From Mycolicibacterium chubuense NBB4 (GTDB lineage Bacteria; Actinomycetota; Actinomycetes; Mycobacteriales; Mycobacteriaceae), in assembly GCF_000266905.1 (NCBI RefSeq), contig NC_018027.1, positions 4,340,001 through 4,404,000 on the forward strand: a stretch of 64,000 nt of DNA, given 5' to 3'. The translations under genes were made by a program, and so were the position numbers. Below the pieces are notes generated by a model that was not told the DNA's origin, did no database searches, and saw nothing but the letters and a program-made list of their open reading frames with translations. Position 1 is the first letter of the stretch. Every line of letters begins with the position of its first letter. Below, one piece after another: positions 36,691-47,282 of this stretch.

Positions 36691-37611
36691 ATGATGAATG
36701 CCGGCACCGACCTCCCGGCCACCGCGCTCGCGGCGGCACCGAACGTGACATCGCAGCTGTTCGGCAGCGGTTTGATCGGCCTTCGCGAGGGCCTCGAAGC
36801 CGCCATCGTCGTGTCGATACTCGTCGCCTTCCTGGTCAAGTCCGAGCGCCGCGATGCCCTGCGCTGGGTGTGGCTCGGCGTCGGGGCGGCCGTCGCCATG
36901 ACGGTGATCGTCTTCTCCACTATCCAGTTCGGTGAGAACACCATCTCCGGGCTCGCCGCCGAGGCCATCGCCGGCGTGGCCTCGCTGATCGCCGTGGCGA
37001 TCGTCACCACGATGGTGCTGTGGATGCGGAAGGCGGCCGCATCGATGTCCGGCGAACTGCGCAGCGACATGGCGCGCGCGTTGGAGACCGGGCCGCTGGC
37101 CGTGCTGGCGCTGGCGTTCTTCGCGGTGGGCCGCGAGGGTGTCGAAACCGCGTTGTTCATGGTCGGCTACGCCGAGGCCACCACCAGCTGGCCGCTGATC
37201 GGTCTGGTCGCCGGGGTGGTGGTCGCGGGGCTGATCGCCTACGGCATGTACCGCGGCGCGCTGAGCATCGACCTCCGCAGGTTCTTCACCTACACCGGCG
37301 TGTTCCTGATCCTCGTCGCCGCCGGGATCCTCTCCTACGGGATCGGCGCCCTGCAGACCGTGGGATGGCTGCCCGGCCTGTCCGCCAAGGCGTTCGACAT
37401 CACGGCATGGTTCAACTGGTCGGCCTGGTACGGCGAAGTCGTCCAGGGCGTCTTCAACGTCACGCCGACCCCGACCGTGCTCCAGCTCGCCGGCTGGTCG
37501 GCCTACCTCGCCGTCGTTCTCGCGCTGTTCCTGCGCCCGACCGCGGCGCCGGCTCGGCCCACCAACCCCTCCCCCCAACCCCATCCCTCCCCCGAAAGGT
37601 CGATCACGTGA
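36691..37611 (+). CDS. efeU: Ferrous-iron permease EfeU (FTR1 family)
   Basis: 306 aa, about seven helices. Both iron-binding RExxE motifs of FTR1 permeases are present: LREGLEAAIVV near residue 31 and VGREGVETALFM near 148. It imports iron handed over by EfeO/EfeB. Two adjacent ATGs (36691, 36694) are possible starts. It overlaps efeO (GTGA), giving a tight operon; the IdeR-like box lies upstream. Confidence 0.93.
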   Translation: MMNAGTDLPATALAAAPNVTSQLFGSGLIGLREGLEAAIVVSILVAFLVKSERRDALRWVWLGVGAAVAMTVIVFSTIQFGENTISGLAAEAIAGVASLIAVAIVTTMVLWMRKAAASMSGELRSDMARALETGPLAVLALAFFAVGREGVETALFMVGYAEATTSWPLIGLVAGVVVAGLIAYGMYRGALSIDLRRFFTYTGVFLILVAAGILSYGIGALQTVGWLPGLSAKAFDITAWFNWSAWYGEVVQGVFNVTPTPTVLQLAGWSAYLAVVLALFLRPTAAPARPTNPSPQPHPSPERSIT

Positions 37612-38768
37612 AGGTTCAAACCTCAGCCGCGGCACTCGCCGCGGTCCTGGCCGGGTTCGCGCTCACCAGCTGCCAGGCCAAAGAGGAGTCGTCGGGCACT
37701 GCCGCGGACGGCCGACAAGCCGCCGGCGACATCACGGTCGACGCGTCCGACACCTCGTGCACGCTGTCGGGCACCGAGGGCAAGACCGGCGCCAACACCT
37801 TCGTCATCACCAACAACGGGTCCAAGGTCACCGAGTTCTACGTCTACGGCGAGGGTGAGCGCGTGATGGGCGAGGTCGAGAACATCTCCCCCGGCCTGCA
37901 ACGCAAGCTCATCGTGCAGCTCTCGCAGCCCGGCACATACAAGACGGCCTGCAAGCCCGGCATGGTCGGCGACGGCATCCGCGGCGATTTCACCGTCACC
38001 GGCGACGCGGTACAGGTCGACACCGAGGGCAAGTTCGCCGAGGCCGCCGACAGCTACAAGCGGTACGTGAACAGCCAGACCGACGCGCTGGTGGCCGCCA
38101 CCGCGGACTTCGTGGCGGCGGTGAAGGCCGGCGACATCGCCAAGGCCAAGGCGCTGTATCCGACAGCGCGCACCTATTACGAGCGCATCGAGCCCGTCGC
38201 CGAGTCGTTCCCCAACGACCTCGACCCCCGCATCGACCTGCGCGAGGCCGACCTCGAGCCCGGCCAGAAGTGGACCGGTTTCCACCGCCTGGAGAAGGAC
38301 CTCTGGGTGCAGGGCCTCCAGCCCGACACGAACGCCGTCGCCGACCAGCTGACGGCCGACGTCAAGGAGCTCAACGACGGCGTCAAGGCGCCGGACTGGA
38401 CCATCGACTCCACCCAGATCGCCGGCGGCGCACAAGGTCTGCTCGATGAGATCGCCTCGAGCAAGATCTCGGGCGAGGAAGACATCTTCAGCCACACCGA
38501 CCTCTGGGACTTCAAAGCGAACGTCGAAGGCTCGCAGACGGCGGTCGCCTCGGTGCGGCCGATCCTCGACGAGCGCAACGCCGATCTGGGCAAGCGGGTC
38601 GACCAGCGCTTCACCGAAGTCGAAGCGCTGCTCGAGAAGTACCGCCAGGGCGACGGTTTCGTGTCCTACGACACGGTGACCGAGCCGGAACGCCAGGAGC
38701 TCTCGCGGGCCATCGACGCGCTGAGCAAGGAAGTCAGCCAGGTGCAAGGTGTCATCGCCCCCCAATAA
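37608..38768 (+). CDS. efeO: Iron-uptake lipoprotein EfeO (cupredoxin plus imelysin/M75)
   Basis: 386 aa. Signal peptide with lipobox LTSC (Cys near 22), an N-terminal cupredoxin-like domain (DITVDASDTSCTLSG ... FVITNNGSKVTEFYVYG ... TYKTACKPGM), then the imelysin/M75 four-helix domain containing the GFHRLEKDLW metal motif. It captures extracytoplasmic iron for EfeU. GTG start at the efeU stop. Overlaps efeB by 20 bp. Confidence 0.93.
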   Translation: MKVQTSAAALAAVLAGFALTSCQAKEESSGTAADGRQAAGDITVDASDTSCTLSGTEGKTGANTFVITNNGSKVTEFYVYGEGERVMGEVENISPGLQRKLIVQLSQPGTYKTACKPGMVGDGIRGDFTVTGDAVQVDTEGKFAEAADSYKRYVNSQTDALVAATADFVAAVKAGDIAKAKALYPTARTYYERIEPVAESFPNDLDPRIDLREADLEPGQKWTGFHRLEKDLWVQGLQPDTNAVADQLTADVKELNDGVKAPDWTIDSTQIAGGAQGLLDEIASSKISGEEDIFSHTDLWDFKANVEGSQTAVASVRPILDERNADLGKRVDQRFTEVEALLEKYRQGDGFVSYDTVTEPERQELSRAIDALSKEVSQVQGVIAPQ

Positions 38769-40050
38769 CGCTGTCGGAGAACCACGTTCGGGCCTGAGCC
38801 GGCGCAAGCTCTTCGGCGCCGCCGGGGTGGGAGCGGCGGTGGTCGGCGCGGCCAGTGCCGGAGCGCTGGCCGGCCGCGCCTCGGCCGCCCAGACCTCCGA
38901 CCACCTGCAGACCGCGGTGCCGTTCCGCGGTGCGCATCAGGCCGGCATCGTCACCGAAGCCCAGGACCGAATGCACTTCGCCACGTTCGACATCACCACG
39001 AACAGCCGCGACGACGTCGTCAAGATGCTCGCCGACTGGACCGAGATGGCCGAGCGCATGACGCGGGGCGAGGAGGCGTTCGCGGGCGGCGCCACCGGGC
39101 AGAATCCTTACTCCCCGCCGACCGACACCGGCGAGGCGCTGGGGCTGCCGGCCTCCCAACTGACGCTGACCATCGGGTTCGGGCCGTCGTTCTTCGTCAA
39201 GGACGGCGTCGACCGGTTCGGCATCGCCGACAAGAAGCCCGCCGAACTGGTGGACCTGCCCAAGTTCGGAAACGAGAAGATCGACCCCGCCCGCAGCGGC
39301 GGCGACATCGTCGTGCAGGCCTGCGCGAACGATCCGCAGGTCGCCGTCCACGCGATCCGCAACCTCGCCCGCACCGGTTTCGGCACCGTGGCGGTGCGGT
39401 ACTCGCAGCTGGGATTTGGCCGGACGTCGTCGACGACACGCAACCAGAGCACACCGCGAAACCTTTTCGGGTTCAAGGACGGAACGGCCAATCTCCGGTC
39501 GGACGAGACCGAGAAGCTGAACAACTTCGTCTGGGTCGGCGACGGGGACGGCCCGGCCTGGCTGACCGGCGGGACCTATCTGGTGGCGCGCCGCATCCGG
39601 ATGCGCATCGAGCAGTGGGACCGCACCACGCTGCTCGAGCAGGAACGGGTCGTCGGCCGGCAGAAGGGCAGCGGGGCTCCGATGGGCCGCGGCGACGAGT
39701 TCGATGCGCTCGACTTCGACGCCCAGGACGACAGACATGAGCCGCTGATCGACGAGCGGGCCCACGTCCGGCTGGTGGCCCCTGAGCACAACAACGGCAT
39801 CGAGATCCTGCGCCGCGGCTACAACTTCACCGACGGGTCCGACGGCTTCGGTCACCTCGACGCGGGCCTGTTCTTCATCGCGTTCGTGCGCAACCCGCTC
39901 ACGCAGTTCGTGCCGCTGCAGACCCAGATGTCGCGCAACGACGCGATGAACGAGTACATCGCGCCCATGAGCTCAGCCGTGTTCGCCTGTCCGCCAGGGA
40001 TTCCCGAGGGCGACACGTCGACGTTCTGGGGTTCGACGCTGTTCGACTGA
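38749..40050 (+). CDS. efeB: DyP-type peroxidase EfeB (Tat-exported)
   Basis: 433 aa. Twin-arginine signal SRRKLFGAAG near residue 17, followed by a hydrophobic core ending ASAAQT. The DyP family motif GFKDGTAN supplies the catalytic Asp; YNFTDGSDGFGHLDAGLFFIAFVRNP lies near the haem site. It is exported folded with haem and oxidises Fe(II) or works on haem iron for EfeO/EfeU. GTG start inside the efeO end (20-bp overlap). Confidence 0.93.
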   Translation: MSSPPNNAVGEPRSGLSRRKLFGAAGVGAAVVGAASAGALAGRASAAQTSDHLQTAVPFRGAHQAGIVTEAQDRMHFATFDITTNSRDDVVKMLADWTEMAERMTRGEEAFAGGATGQNPYSPPTDTGEALGLPASQLTLTIGFGPSFFVKDGVDRFGIADKKPAELVDLPKFGNEKIDPARSGGDIVVQACANDPQVAVHAIRNLARTGFGTVAVRYSQLGFGRTSSTTRNQSTPRNLFGFKDGTANLRSDETEKLNNFVWVGDGDGPAWLTGGTYLVARRIRMRIEQWDRTTLLEQERVVGRQKGSGAPMGRGDEFDALDFDAQDDRHEPLIDERAHVRLVAPEHNNGIEILRRGYNFTDGSDGFGHLDAGLFFIAFVRNPLTQFVPLQTQMSRNDAMNEYIAPMSSAVFACPPGIPEGDTSTFWGSTLFD

Positions 40051-40109
40051 CGCCCTGAAGTGGGGGCGGTCGGCGGCGGGGCGGGTCGGCGGCGCGGCGT
40101 CGATCAGAA

Positions 40110-40154
40110 CCACGTTCTGCAGACAACGTGCGAGTGAGCCGCTGCAAAACGTGG
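40110..40154. terminator. Palindrome between convergent efeB and mazG
   Basis: CCACGTTCTGCAG (40110-40122) pairs with CTGCAAAACGTGG (40142-40154) at 12 of 13 positions, loop 19 nt. Probable bidirectional terminator; its 3' part overlaps no coding sequence. Confidence 0.5.
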
Positions 40155-40165
40155 ATTTCGGCGCG

Positions 40166-41239
40166 CTACTGCTCGGCGGGTTCCGGCTCCTGCTCCGTGG
40201 CCTCGGGCTCGTCGAATTCGTCGGGCGCCTCCTCGTCGGGCGCCTCGGGCTCGTCAGCCACGGCCTCCTCGTCGGGCACCTCGTACTCCACAGCCTCGGG
40301 CTCCCCCGTGTCCGGCCAGTGCGCGTGCCACTCGTCGGGGGTGATGACACCCACGGGTGTGTCGTCGAGCTCTTCGGCGACCTCGGCGCGGCGCCGGGCC
40401 GCGGCGACGGAGCGCTCCGCGGCGCGGACGTCGGCCATGAACTCCAGAATCGCTGTCCGCAAACCGTTTTCAGCGTCGAACTCCGCGGACACCGTGACCG
40501 TGGTGAGGGCGGCGGGAACGAGCTCCGCCGGGACGCCCGCGTTCTCGGCGCGAGCGAGCACCTTCTGCGCCAGCGCCAGCGCGGGCTGCCCGGTCGGGAT
40601 GCCGTCCATACTCGACTCACGGGCCGAGGTCTCCAACGCCTTGCGCTGCTCCCACTGGGCCAGCTGCTCCTCCAGCGAGATCGACTCACCGGCCAGCACC
40701 GCGGGCACCCGGTGGCCGAGCTTGCGCACCAGTGCGTCGGCGACGTCGTCGATGTCGAAGGCGCCCTCCGGCGCGTCCTCGGCGATGCGGGCATGGAACA
40801 GCACCTGCAACAGCACGTCGCCGAGCTCGTCGCGCAGCTCCGCGAGGTCACCGCCGTGGACGGCGTCGAACAGTTCGTAGGTCTCCTCCAGCAGATACCG
40901 CCGCAGCGAGTCGTGGGTCTGCTGGCTCTCCCACGGCCCGGCGGTGCGCAACGTGTCCATCAGCGCGACCGCGTCGACCAGGCGTTCACCGGGCTGCGGT
41001 TCAGGGGCGCAGATCACCCGTTCGCCGGCCGCGATCCGCGTGGCCACCGAAGGATGGTCGCGGTCGGAGGAGAGCAACGTGGCCGCGGGTTCGCCCTCGT
41101 AGGCGGGCCGCGCCGAAGGCAGCGACCACGGCACCTTGATCGGCATCTCCTCGGTGTACTGGACGTCGCCGCTGAGGAGTTCGATCGCCTCGACGGGAAT
41201 CAGCGACGGGCGGCGCGGGTCGACCAGCACCACCGTCAT
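40166..41239 (-). CDS. mazG: Nucleoside triphosphate pyrophosphohydrolase MazG
   Basis: 357 aa. The MazG core shows [12 protein letters not shown] (EExxE metal site) and [21 protein letters not shown] (ExxD). It hydrolyses NTPs, including oxidised dNTPs, to NMP and PPi. Mycobacterial MazG has an N-terminal extension of about 90 residues as here ([20 protein letters not shown]). The C-terminal tail is very acidic and repetitive ([19 protein letters not shown]). The start overlaps the mfd stop by 3 bp. Confidence 0.92.
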   Translation of the reverse strand: MTVVLVDPRRPSLIPVEAIELLSGDVQYTEEMPIKVPWSLPSARPAYEGEPAATLLSSDRDHPSVATRIAAGERVICAPEPQPGERLVDAVALMDTLRTAGPWESQQTHDSLRRYLLEETYELFDAVHGGDLAELRDELGDVLLQVLFHARIAEDAPEGAFDIDDVADALVRKLGHRVPAVLAGESISLEEQLAQWEQRKALETSARESSMDGIPTGQPALALAQKVLARAENAGVPAELVPAALTTVTVSAEFDAENGLRTAILEFMADVRAAERSVAAARRRAEVAEELDDTPVGVITPDEWHAHWPDTGEPEAVEYEVPDEEAVADEPEAPDEEAPDEFDEPEATEQEPEPAEQ

Positions 41240-44200
41240 GCGCCACCTCCGAACTTGGTTATATCAACTTCCTCCTGAGGTTTCCCGTCGATGGCCAACA
41301 GCAGTCCTGCGACGAACGCAACGAGCTCGAGATCGCGGATCCGCGGCGCGCCCACCCCGCCGCCCGACCGCGGAATCGGCACCTGGACCGTCGACGTGGT
41401 GGCGCGGTAGGTGGCGCCGGCGTAAAGGCGCTTGAGCCGCAGCTGCGCCGAATCCGGCAGCGTCAGCGGCGAGATCCGCACTGTCGACGCCGACGCCGCA
41501 CCGATCTCGGTGACGCCGTGGGCGCGGGCCAGCAGCCGCAGCCGCGCGACCGCGACCAACCGCTGCGCGGGTTCGGGCAACGGGCCGTAGCGGTCGACGA
41601 GCTCCTCGATCACCGAGTCGACGGCCGCGTCCTCCTGCGCGGCGGCCAGCCTGCGGTACGCCTCCAACCGCAGCCGGTCGCTGCCGATGTAGTCCGGCGG
41701 CAGATGCGCGTCAACCGGCAGGTCGATCCGCACGTCCTTCGGTTCCTCCGGCGCCGCAACGGTTTTCCCGTCGGCAGCGGCACGATACGCTTCCACCGCC
41801 TCGCCGACCAGCCGCACGTACAGGTCGAAGCCCACCCCGGCGACGTGCCCGGACTGCTCGGCGCCCAACACGTTTCCCGCGCCGCGGATCTCGAGGTCCT
41901 TCATCGCGACGGCCATGCCGGCGCCGAGCTCGTTGTTCTGGGCGATGGTGGCGAGCCGGTCGTACGCCGTCTCGGTCAGCGGAACCTCCGGCGGATACAG
42001 GAAATACGCGTAACCCCGCTCGCGCGAGCGTCCGACCCGGCCACGCAGCTGATGCAGCTGCGACAGGCCGAACGTGTCGGCGCGCTCGACGATCAGCGTG
42101 TTGGCGTTCGAGATGTCCAGGCCCGTCTCGACGATCGTCGTGCAGACCAGGATGTCGAACTCCCGGTTCCAGAAGCCCTCGACGGTCTTCTCCAGCTGCT
42201 CCTCGGGCATCTGCCCGTGCGCGACCACGACGCGGGCCTCGGGCACCAGCTGACGTACCCGCGCCGCGGCCTGGTCGATGGTGCGCACCCGGTTGTGGAT
42301 GTAGAACGCCTGCCCGTCGCGCAGCATCTCGCGACGCAGCGCGGCAGCGACCTGCTTGTCGTCGTGCGGGCCGACGTAGGTCAGCACCGGGTACCGCTCC
42401 TCGGGCGGAGTCAGGATCGTCGACATCTCCCGGATGCCGGCCAGGCTCATCTCCAGCGTGCGCGGAATCGGGGTGGCGGACATGGTCAGCACGTCGACGT
42501 GGGTGCGCATCGACTTGATGTGCTCCTTGTGCTCGACGCCGAAGCGCTGCTCCTCGTCGACGATCACCAGGCCGAGGTCCTTCCACGTCACCCCGGTCTG
42601 CAGCAGCCGGTGGGTGCCGATCACGATGTCGACCGACCCGTCCTTCATCCCGTCCAGCACGGCTCTGGATTCCGACGGAGACGTGAAGCGCGACAAGCCT
42701 TTCACCGTGACCGGGAACCCGGCCATTCGCGCGGTGAACGTCTGCAGGTGCTGGTCGGCCAGCAGCGTCGTCGGCACCAGCACCGCCACCTGCTTGCCGT
42801 CCTGCACCGCCTTGAACGCCGCGCGCACCGCGATCTCGGTCTTGCCGTAGCCGACGTCGCCGCATATCACCCGGTCCATCGGGACCGGCTTCTCCATGTC
42901 GGACTTCACCTCGGTGATCGCGGTCAGCTGGTCGACGGTCTCGGTGAACCCGAACGCGTCCTCCATCTCGGTCTGCCAGGGGCTGTCGGGTCCGAACGCG
43001 TGCCCGGCCGAGGCCTGCCGCTTGGCGTAGAGCGCGACGAGTTCTGCGGCGATCTCGCGAACGGCCCGCCGCGCTTTGGTTTTCGTGTTGGCCCAGTCGC
43101 TGCCGCCGAGCCGGGACAGCGTCGGCGCTTCGCCGCCGACGTAGCGCGACAACTGGTCCAGCGAGTCCATCGGCACGTAGAGCTTGTCGGTGCCGCCGCC
43201 GCGCTTGGCGGACGCGTACTCGAGCACCAGGTATTCGCGGCGGGCGCCGCCGATCACGCGTTCGGTCATCTCGACGAAGCGGCCGATGCCGTGCTGGTCG
43301 TGCACGACGAGGTCGCCGGCGGTCAGTGCGAGCGGGTCGACGACGTTGCGGCGCTTGGCCGCGAGCTTCCTGCCCTCGGTGGCGGCGGCCCGGTTGCCGG
43401 TCAGGTCGGTCTCGGTGATCACCACGAGGTTGGCGCCGGGGATCACCACGCCGTCGTGCAGCGGGCCCTTCACGACACCCACCACACCGTCGCGCGGCGC
43501 GGCTCCGGGCTCGAGAATCGTTGCCGGAGTGTCGGCTTCGCCGAGCTGTTCGACGACGCGCATGCAGGTTCCGGTGCCCGGGGTGACGACGATGCCGTAG
43601 CCGCCGGTGGCGACGTGGGCCCGCAGCATCGCGAAGATCTCGTCGAGATTGTGCTGCTGCCCCCGCGCCGACGGCGCAGGCCGGATGTCGAGGGTGACAC
43701 CGGACTCGGCGGTGAGCTGGCTCAGCGTCCACCACGGGTGCCCGCCGGCACGGGCGGCCTCGCGGCCGTCGTCGAAACCGACGAACCCGGACGCGCCGAG
43801 AGCCTCGATGTCGATGGGGACGTCGCCGCCGACGGCCGCGGTCGACCAGGACGCCTCGAGGAATTCCCGGCCGGTCTTGATCAGGTCTGCGGCACGGGTG
43901 CGGACCTTCTCCGGATCGCACACCAGCAACGGCGTGCCCGCGGGCAGGAGCGCGGGCAATGTCACCAGCTCGGTCGGTCGCAGCAGTGGCAGCAGCGCCT
44001 CCATGCCGTCGACCGGGATGCCTTCGGCCAGCTTGGCCAGCATGTCGGGCACGCTGCCCGGCACGCTGTTCTCCAGGACGGGATGCTCCGCGGAGAGCGC
44101 GGCAGCGCGGCGTCTCACGTCGGCGGTGAGCAGCACTTCGCGGCACGGCACGGCGATCACGGTGTCGATGTCGATCTCCGGGATGGACCGCTGGTCGGCG

Positions 44201-44898
44201 ACGGAGAACATCCGCATCTCGGAGACCTCGTCGCCCCAGAACTCGACGCGCACAGGGTGTTCGGCCGTCGGCGGGAAGAGGTCGAGGATGCCGCCGCGCA
44301 CCGCGAATTCGCCGCGCTTGCCGACCATGTCGACGCGCGTGTAGGCCAGGTCCACCAGACGTGCGACGGTGGCGTCGAAGGCGGCCACCGCAGCGGCTCC
44401 GGGCGCGACATCCGGCTCGGCACCGACGGTCAGCGTGACCGGCTCGATCGACGCGATGTCGGGCGCCATCGGCTGCAGCAGCGAGCGCGCGGTGGTGACC
44501 ACGATGCGCAGCGGCGGGCCGAGGCGCTCGTCGTCGGGGTGAGTCAGCCGGCGCAGCAGCATCATCCGCGCGCCCACGGTGTCAACACCGGGCGAGAGCC
44601 GCTCGTGCGGCAGCGTCTCCCACGACGGGAACATCGCGACGGCGTCGCCGAACACGCCCTGCAGCTCGGCGGTCAGGTCGTCGGCTTCCCGCCCGGTCGC
44701 GGTGACGACCAGCAGCGCACCCGACTGGGCGAGCGCGGACGCCACGAACACCCGCGCGCTGGCCGGGCCGACGAAGTCGAGATCGGCGGGCCGTTCGGCG
44801 GCACGGCGAGCCACCTCCTGCAGGGAGGGGTCACGAAGCGCCAGTTCGACGAGGCCCGCGATCGGGGTGTGGACATGAAGAGTCCCCGATACGGTCAT
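41236..44898 (-). CDS. mfd: Transcription-repair coupling factor Mfd
   Basis: 1220 aa. N-terminal UvrB-like module ([15 protein letters not shown]), CarD-like RNA-polymerase-interacting domain ([14 protein letters not shown]) near 530, RecG-like translocase with Walker [11 protein letters not shown] near 680 and [19 protein letters not shown], and the TRCF domain with [18 protein letters not shown] near the C-terminus. It displaces stalled RNA polymerase and recruits UvrA. ATG at 44898 gives the family length; the longer open frame upstream antisense to other genes is rejected. Confidence 0.95.
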   Translation of the reverse strand: MTVSGTLHVHTPIAGLVELALRDPSLQEVARRAAERPADLDFVGPASARVFVASALAQSGALLVVTATGREADDLTAELQGVFGDAVAMFPSWETLPHERLSPGVDTVGARMMLLRRLTHPDDERLGPPLRIVVTTARSLLQPMAPDIASIEPVTLTVGAEPDVAPGAAAVAAFDATVARLVDLAYTRVDMVGKRGEFAVRGGILDLFPPTAEHPVRVEFWGDEVSEMRMFSVADQRSIPEIDIDTVIAVPCREVLLTADVRRRAAALSAEHPVLENSVPGSVPDMLAKLAEGIPVDGMEALLPLLRPTELVTLPALLPAGTPLLVCDPEKVRTRAADLIKTGREFLEASWSTAAVGGDVPIDIEALGASGFVGFDDGREAARAGGHPWWTLSQLTAESGVTLDIRPAPSARGQQHNLDEIFAMLRAHVATGGYGIVVTPGTGTCMRVVEQLGEADTPATILEPGAAPRDGVVGVVKGPLHDGVVIPGANLVVITETDLTGNRAAATEGRKLAAKRRNVVDPLALTAGDLVVHDQHGIGRFVEMTERVIGGARREYLVLEYASAKRGGGTDKLYVPMDSLDQLSRYVGGEAPTLSRLGGSDWANTKTKARRAVREIAAELVALYAKRQASAGHAFGPDSPWQTEMEDAFGFTETVDQLTAITEVKSDMEKPVPMDRVICGDVGYGKTEIAVRAAFKAVQDGKQVAVLVPTTLLADQHLQTFTARMAGFPVTVKGLSRFTSPSESRAVLDGMKDGSVDIVIGTHRLLQTGVTWKDLGLVIVDEEQRFGVEHKEHIKSMRTHVDVLTMSATPIPRTLEMSLAGIREMSTILTPPEERYPVLTYVGPHDDKQVAAALRREMLRDGQAFYIHNRVRTIDQAAARVRQLVPEARVVVAHGQMPEEQLEKTVEGFWNREFDILVCTTIVETGLDISNANTLIVERADTFGLSQLHQLRGRVGRSRERGYAYFLYPPEVPLTETAYDRLATIAQNNELGAGMAVAMKDLEIRGAGNVLGAEQSGHVAGVGFDLYVRLVGEAVEAYRAAADGKTVAAPEEPKDVRIDLPVDAHLPPDYIGSDRLRLEAYRRLAAAQEDAAVDSVIEELVDRYGPLPEPAQRLVAVARLRLLARAHGVTEIGAASASTVRISPLTLPDSAQLRLKRLYAGATYRATTSTVQVPIPRSGGGVGAPRIRDLELVAFVAGLLLAIDGKPQEEVDITKFGGGA

Positions 44899-44951
44899 GA
44901 TGCTTCCATCGTAGGCACCCGCCGGAGCAGTCGCGGCACGGGCCGAGCGCG

Positions 44952-45605
44952 CTACTCGTCCTGCAGATGCGGGTCGGCCTCGAGATGGGTCAGGCCGTTC
45001 CACATCAGGTTCACCAAATGTGCGGCCACCACTTCCTTCTTCGGCTCGCGGGTGTCGAGCCACCACTGCGCGGACATCGACACCGATCCGACCAGCGCCT
45101 GGGCGTACAGCGGCGCGAGGTCGGGATCGAGCCCGCGGCGGGAGAAGTCGCCGGCCAGGATCGACGCCACCTGGCTGACGGCGTCGTTGAGCAGCGTCGA
45201 ATAGGTGCCGGAGGTGATGCTGGCCGGGGAGTCGCGGATCAGGATGCGGAAGCCGTCGGTGTGTTCCTCGACATAGGTCAGCAGTGCCAGCGCGACGCGC
45301 TCGACGCGCACCCGGGACCGGTTGTTGGTCAACGACGACGTGATGCCGTCGAGCAGCGCCGACATCTCGCGGTCGACGACCACGGCGTACAGCCCTTCCT
45401 TGCCGCCGAAATGCTCGTAGACCACGGGTTTGGAGACGTTGGCCCGCAGGGCGATCTCCTCGATCGAGGTGCCGTCGAAGCCGCGCTCGGCGAACAGCGA
45501 CTTCGCGATCTCGATCAGCTGCTGACGGCGTTCGCTGCCCGTCATCCTCGCGCGCGGTGCACGCACGTGATTGTCGGGGCCGTCGGACTTGTGGGGCGCT
45601 GCCAC
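44952..45605 (-). CDS. TetR-family regulator (Rv1019-like position)
   Basis: 217 aa from the GTG at 45605; starts 48 bp upstream or about 60 bp downstream (at MTGSERRQQ) cannot be excluded. [47 protein letters not shown]. The C-terminal domain has the conserved [25 protein letters not shown]. It precedes mfd-mazG on the same strand, so likely regulates or is co-transcribed with the repair genes; divergent from the PucR gene. Confidence 0.85.
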   Translation of the reverse strand: MAAPHKSDGPDNHVRAPRARMTGSERRQQLIEIAKSLFAERGFDGTSIEEIALRANVSKPVVYEHFGGKEGLYAVVVDREMSALLDGITSSLTNNRSRVRVERVALALLTYVEEHTDGFRILIRDSPASITSGTYSTLLNDAVSQVASILAGDFSRRGLDPDLAPLYAQALVGSVSMSAQWWLDTREPKKEVVAAHLVNLMWNGLTHLEADPHLQDE

Positions 45606-45658
45606 GCGTCTCAGGGTAAACGGTGGGACCGGCCGGACCGGGCGTAGCGTCAACGTCC

Positions 45659-47167
45659 GTGATCACGCTGGACCGGCTGATCAACGTCCTCGGCGGTTAC
45701 GGCGCCCGCCTGCTGGCCGGCTCGGCGGCACGGTCGACCGAGCTGCGCAGTGTCGTGCTGCCCGAGGTCGTGGACGGCCGCACCGTTGCCGGCGACGTGT
45801 TGCTCGCGGTGGGCGCCGCCTCCCCGGCCGAAGCGGTGGCGTGGGCACGGGCAGCCCGGGCGGTCGTCGTGCTGACCCGCGACGGAACACCGGAGACCGT
45901 GCCTCCCGGCGGGCCCGCCGTCGTCGTCGTCGACTCCGCGATGCCGTGGAGCGACTTCGCCGCGATCGTCTACGGGTTGGTTCTGGAAGGCCGCGAGACC
46001 GAGTCCGGCCGCGGTCCGACCGACCTGTTCGCGCTGGCCGACAGCCTGTCCGAGGCGGTCGGCGGCGCCGTGGTGATCGAAGACCGGCTCTCGCAGGTGC
46101 TGGCCTTCTCCCGGGGTCAGCAGGACGCCGACCCCGCCCGCGCGGCGACGATCCTCGGGCGGCAGGCGCCCGCGGACCTGCGCGCCACGTTCGACGCCCA
46201 CGGCGTCTTCACCCATCTGGCCGGTTCCGACGACCCGATGTTCGTGCCGGGTGATGCGCGCGTCGGGCTCACCGGCCGGATGGTCGTGGCGGCGCGCGCC
46301 GGCCGCGAACTGCTGGGCTCGGTGTGGGTCGCGTGTGCGGACCCGCTGACCGGCGCGCAACGGCGGGCTCTGGCCGACGGGGCGCACACCGTCGCGTTGC
46401 ACCTGCTGCGGTCGCGCGCCAGCGCCGACCTGGAGCGTCAAGTGGAATCGGAACTGGTGATCCGGTTGCTCGAGAGTCCTGCCGACGCGGCGACGGTGGC
46501 CAGCCGGCTCGGGTTGCCGCCGGCCTCCCTGCGGGTGGTCGCACTGCGCGCCGCACAAGGCGGCCGGCGGCACGCCGCGCTGCTGCAGGCGTTCGAGCAT
46601 GCGACCGCGGGCTTCGGGTGGTCGCGGCCGTCGCGCAGCGCGCTGGCCGACACCACGGTCTACACCGTGTTGGCCGCCGAACGGGCCGCCGTCGCGCGCG
46701 ACTGGGTCGACGCGCTGGTCGCGACGCTGCCCGACGAGGTGACCGTGCAGGCCGGCATCAGCGCACCGGCGGCCGCCACCGAACTCGCGGTCGCCCGCGC
46801 CGAGGCCGACGAATGCCTGGCCCTTCAGGAAGGCACCGGGTCCGTCACGCCGCCCGCCTACGACGAGTCCTGGGACGACCTGGTGCTGCGCCGGCTGCGG
46901 ACCGCGGCCCGATCCGGGCGCACACCGCATCGCGGAGTCGTCGCCGAGCTGCGGGCGCACGACAGCGCGCACGGCACGGCGTACGTGGCCACGCTGCGGG
47001 CCTGGCTGCAGGAACGCGGTGATCCCGGACGCACCGCCGCACACCTCGGCGTGCACGAGAACACCGTCCGCTACCGGATGCGGCGGATGTCCGAGCTGAC
47101 CGATCTGCGTCTCGACGACGCCCACAAGCGCTTCGCGATGATGATCGAACTCGCGGTCATCGACTGA
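45659..47167 (+). CDS. PucR-family transcriptional regulator
   Basis: 502 aa. An N-terminal PucR-like region ([20 protein letters not shown]), a GGDEF-like middle domain, and a C-terminal HTH of the PucR/CdaR type: [46 protein letters not shown] at 45659 starts at the conserved region. Such proteins usually activate neighbouring catabolic genes in response to a metabolite. The oxidoreductase gene 115 bp downstream, preceded by two palindromes, is the obvious candidate target. Confidence 0.85.
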   Translation: MITLDRLINVLGGYGARLLAGSAARSTELRSVVLPEVVDGRTVAGDVLLAVGAASPAEAVAWARAARAVVVLTRDGTPETVPPGGPAVVVVDSAMPWSDFAAIVYGLVLEGRETESGRGPTDLFALADSLSEAVGGAVVIEDRLSQVLAFSRGQQDADPARAATILGRQAPADLRATFDAHGVFTHLAGSDDPMFVPGDARVGLTGRMVVAARAGRELLGSVWVACADPLTGAQRRALADGAHTVALHLLRSRASADLERQVESELVIRLLESPADAATVASRLGLPPASLRVVALRAAQGGRRHAALLQAFEHATAGFGWSRPSRSALADTTVYTVLAAERAAVARDWVDALVATLPDEVTVQAGISAPAAATELAVARAEADECLALQEGTGSVTPPAYDESWDDLVLRRLRTAARSGRTPHRGVVAELRAHDSAHGTAYVATLRAWLQERGDPGRTAAHLGVHENTVRYRMRRMSELTDLRLDDAHKRFAMMIELAVID

Positions 47168-47174
47168 CCCGGGT

Positions 47175-47189
47175 TGTCGGTACCCGACA
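47175..47189. promoter_or_regulatory. Inverted repeat 1 upstream of the amino-acid dehydrogenase
   Basis: TGTCGG-TAC-CCGACA, perfect 6-bp arms, 8 bp after the PucR stop. Confidence 0.5.
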
Positions 47190-47205
47190 TTCCGGGGCCC
47201 GCGCT

Positions 47206-47222
47206 TTGTCCCGTTGGGACAA
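47206..47222. promoter_or_regulatory. Inverted repeat 2 upstream of the amino-acid dehydrogenase, possible PucR site
   Basis: TTGTCCC-GTT-GGGACAA, perfect 7-bp arms with 3-nt spacer, 60 bp before the start. Its symmetry suits a dimeric activator. Confidence 0.55.
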
Positions 47223-47282
47223 CCCTCTCCCGCCGCAGGGCCGGACGATGGAGTCGTCGGTACGAGTGGCGGGAGGTCGGCG

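Noticed and set aside
41518..45204. 1228-codon open frame antisense to mfd
   Set aside because: High-GC shadow frame opposite a clear Mfd; composition is His/Gln/Arg/Val-rich without any domain.
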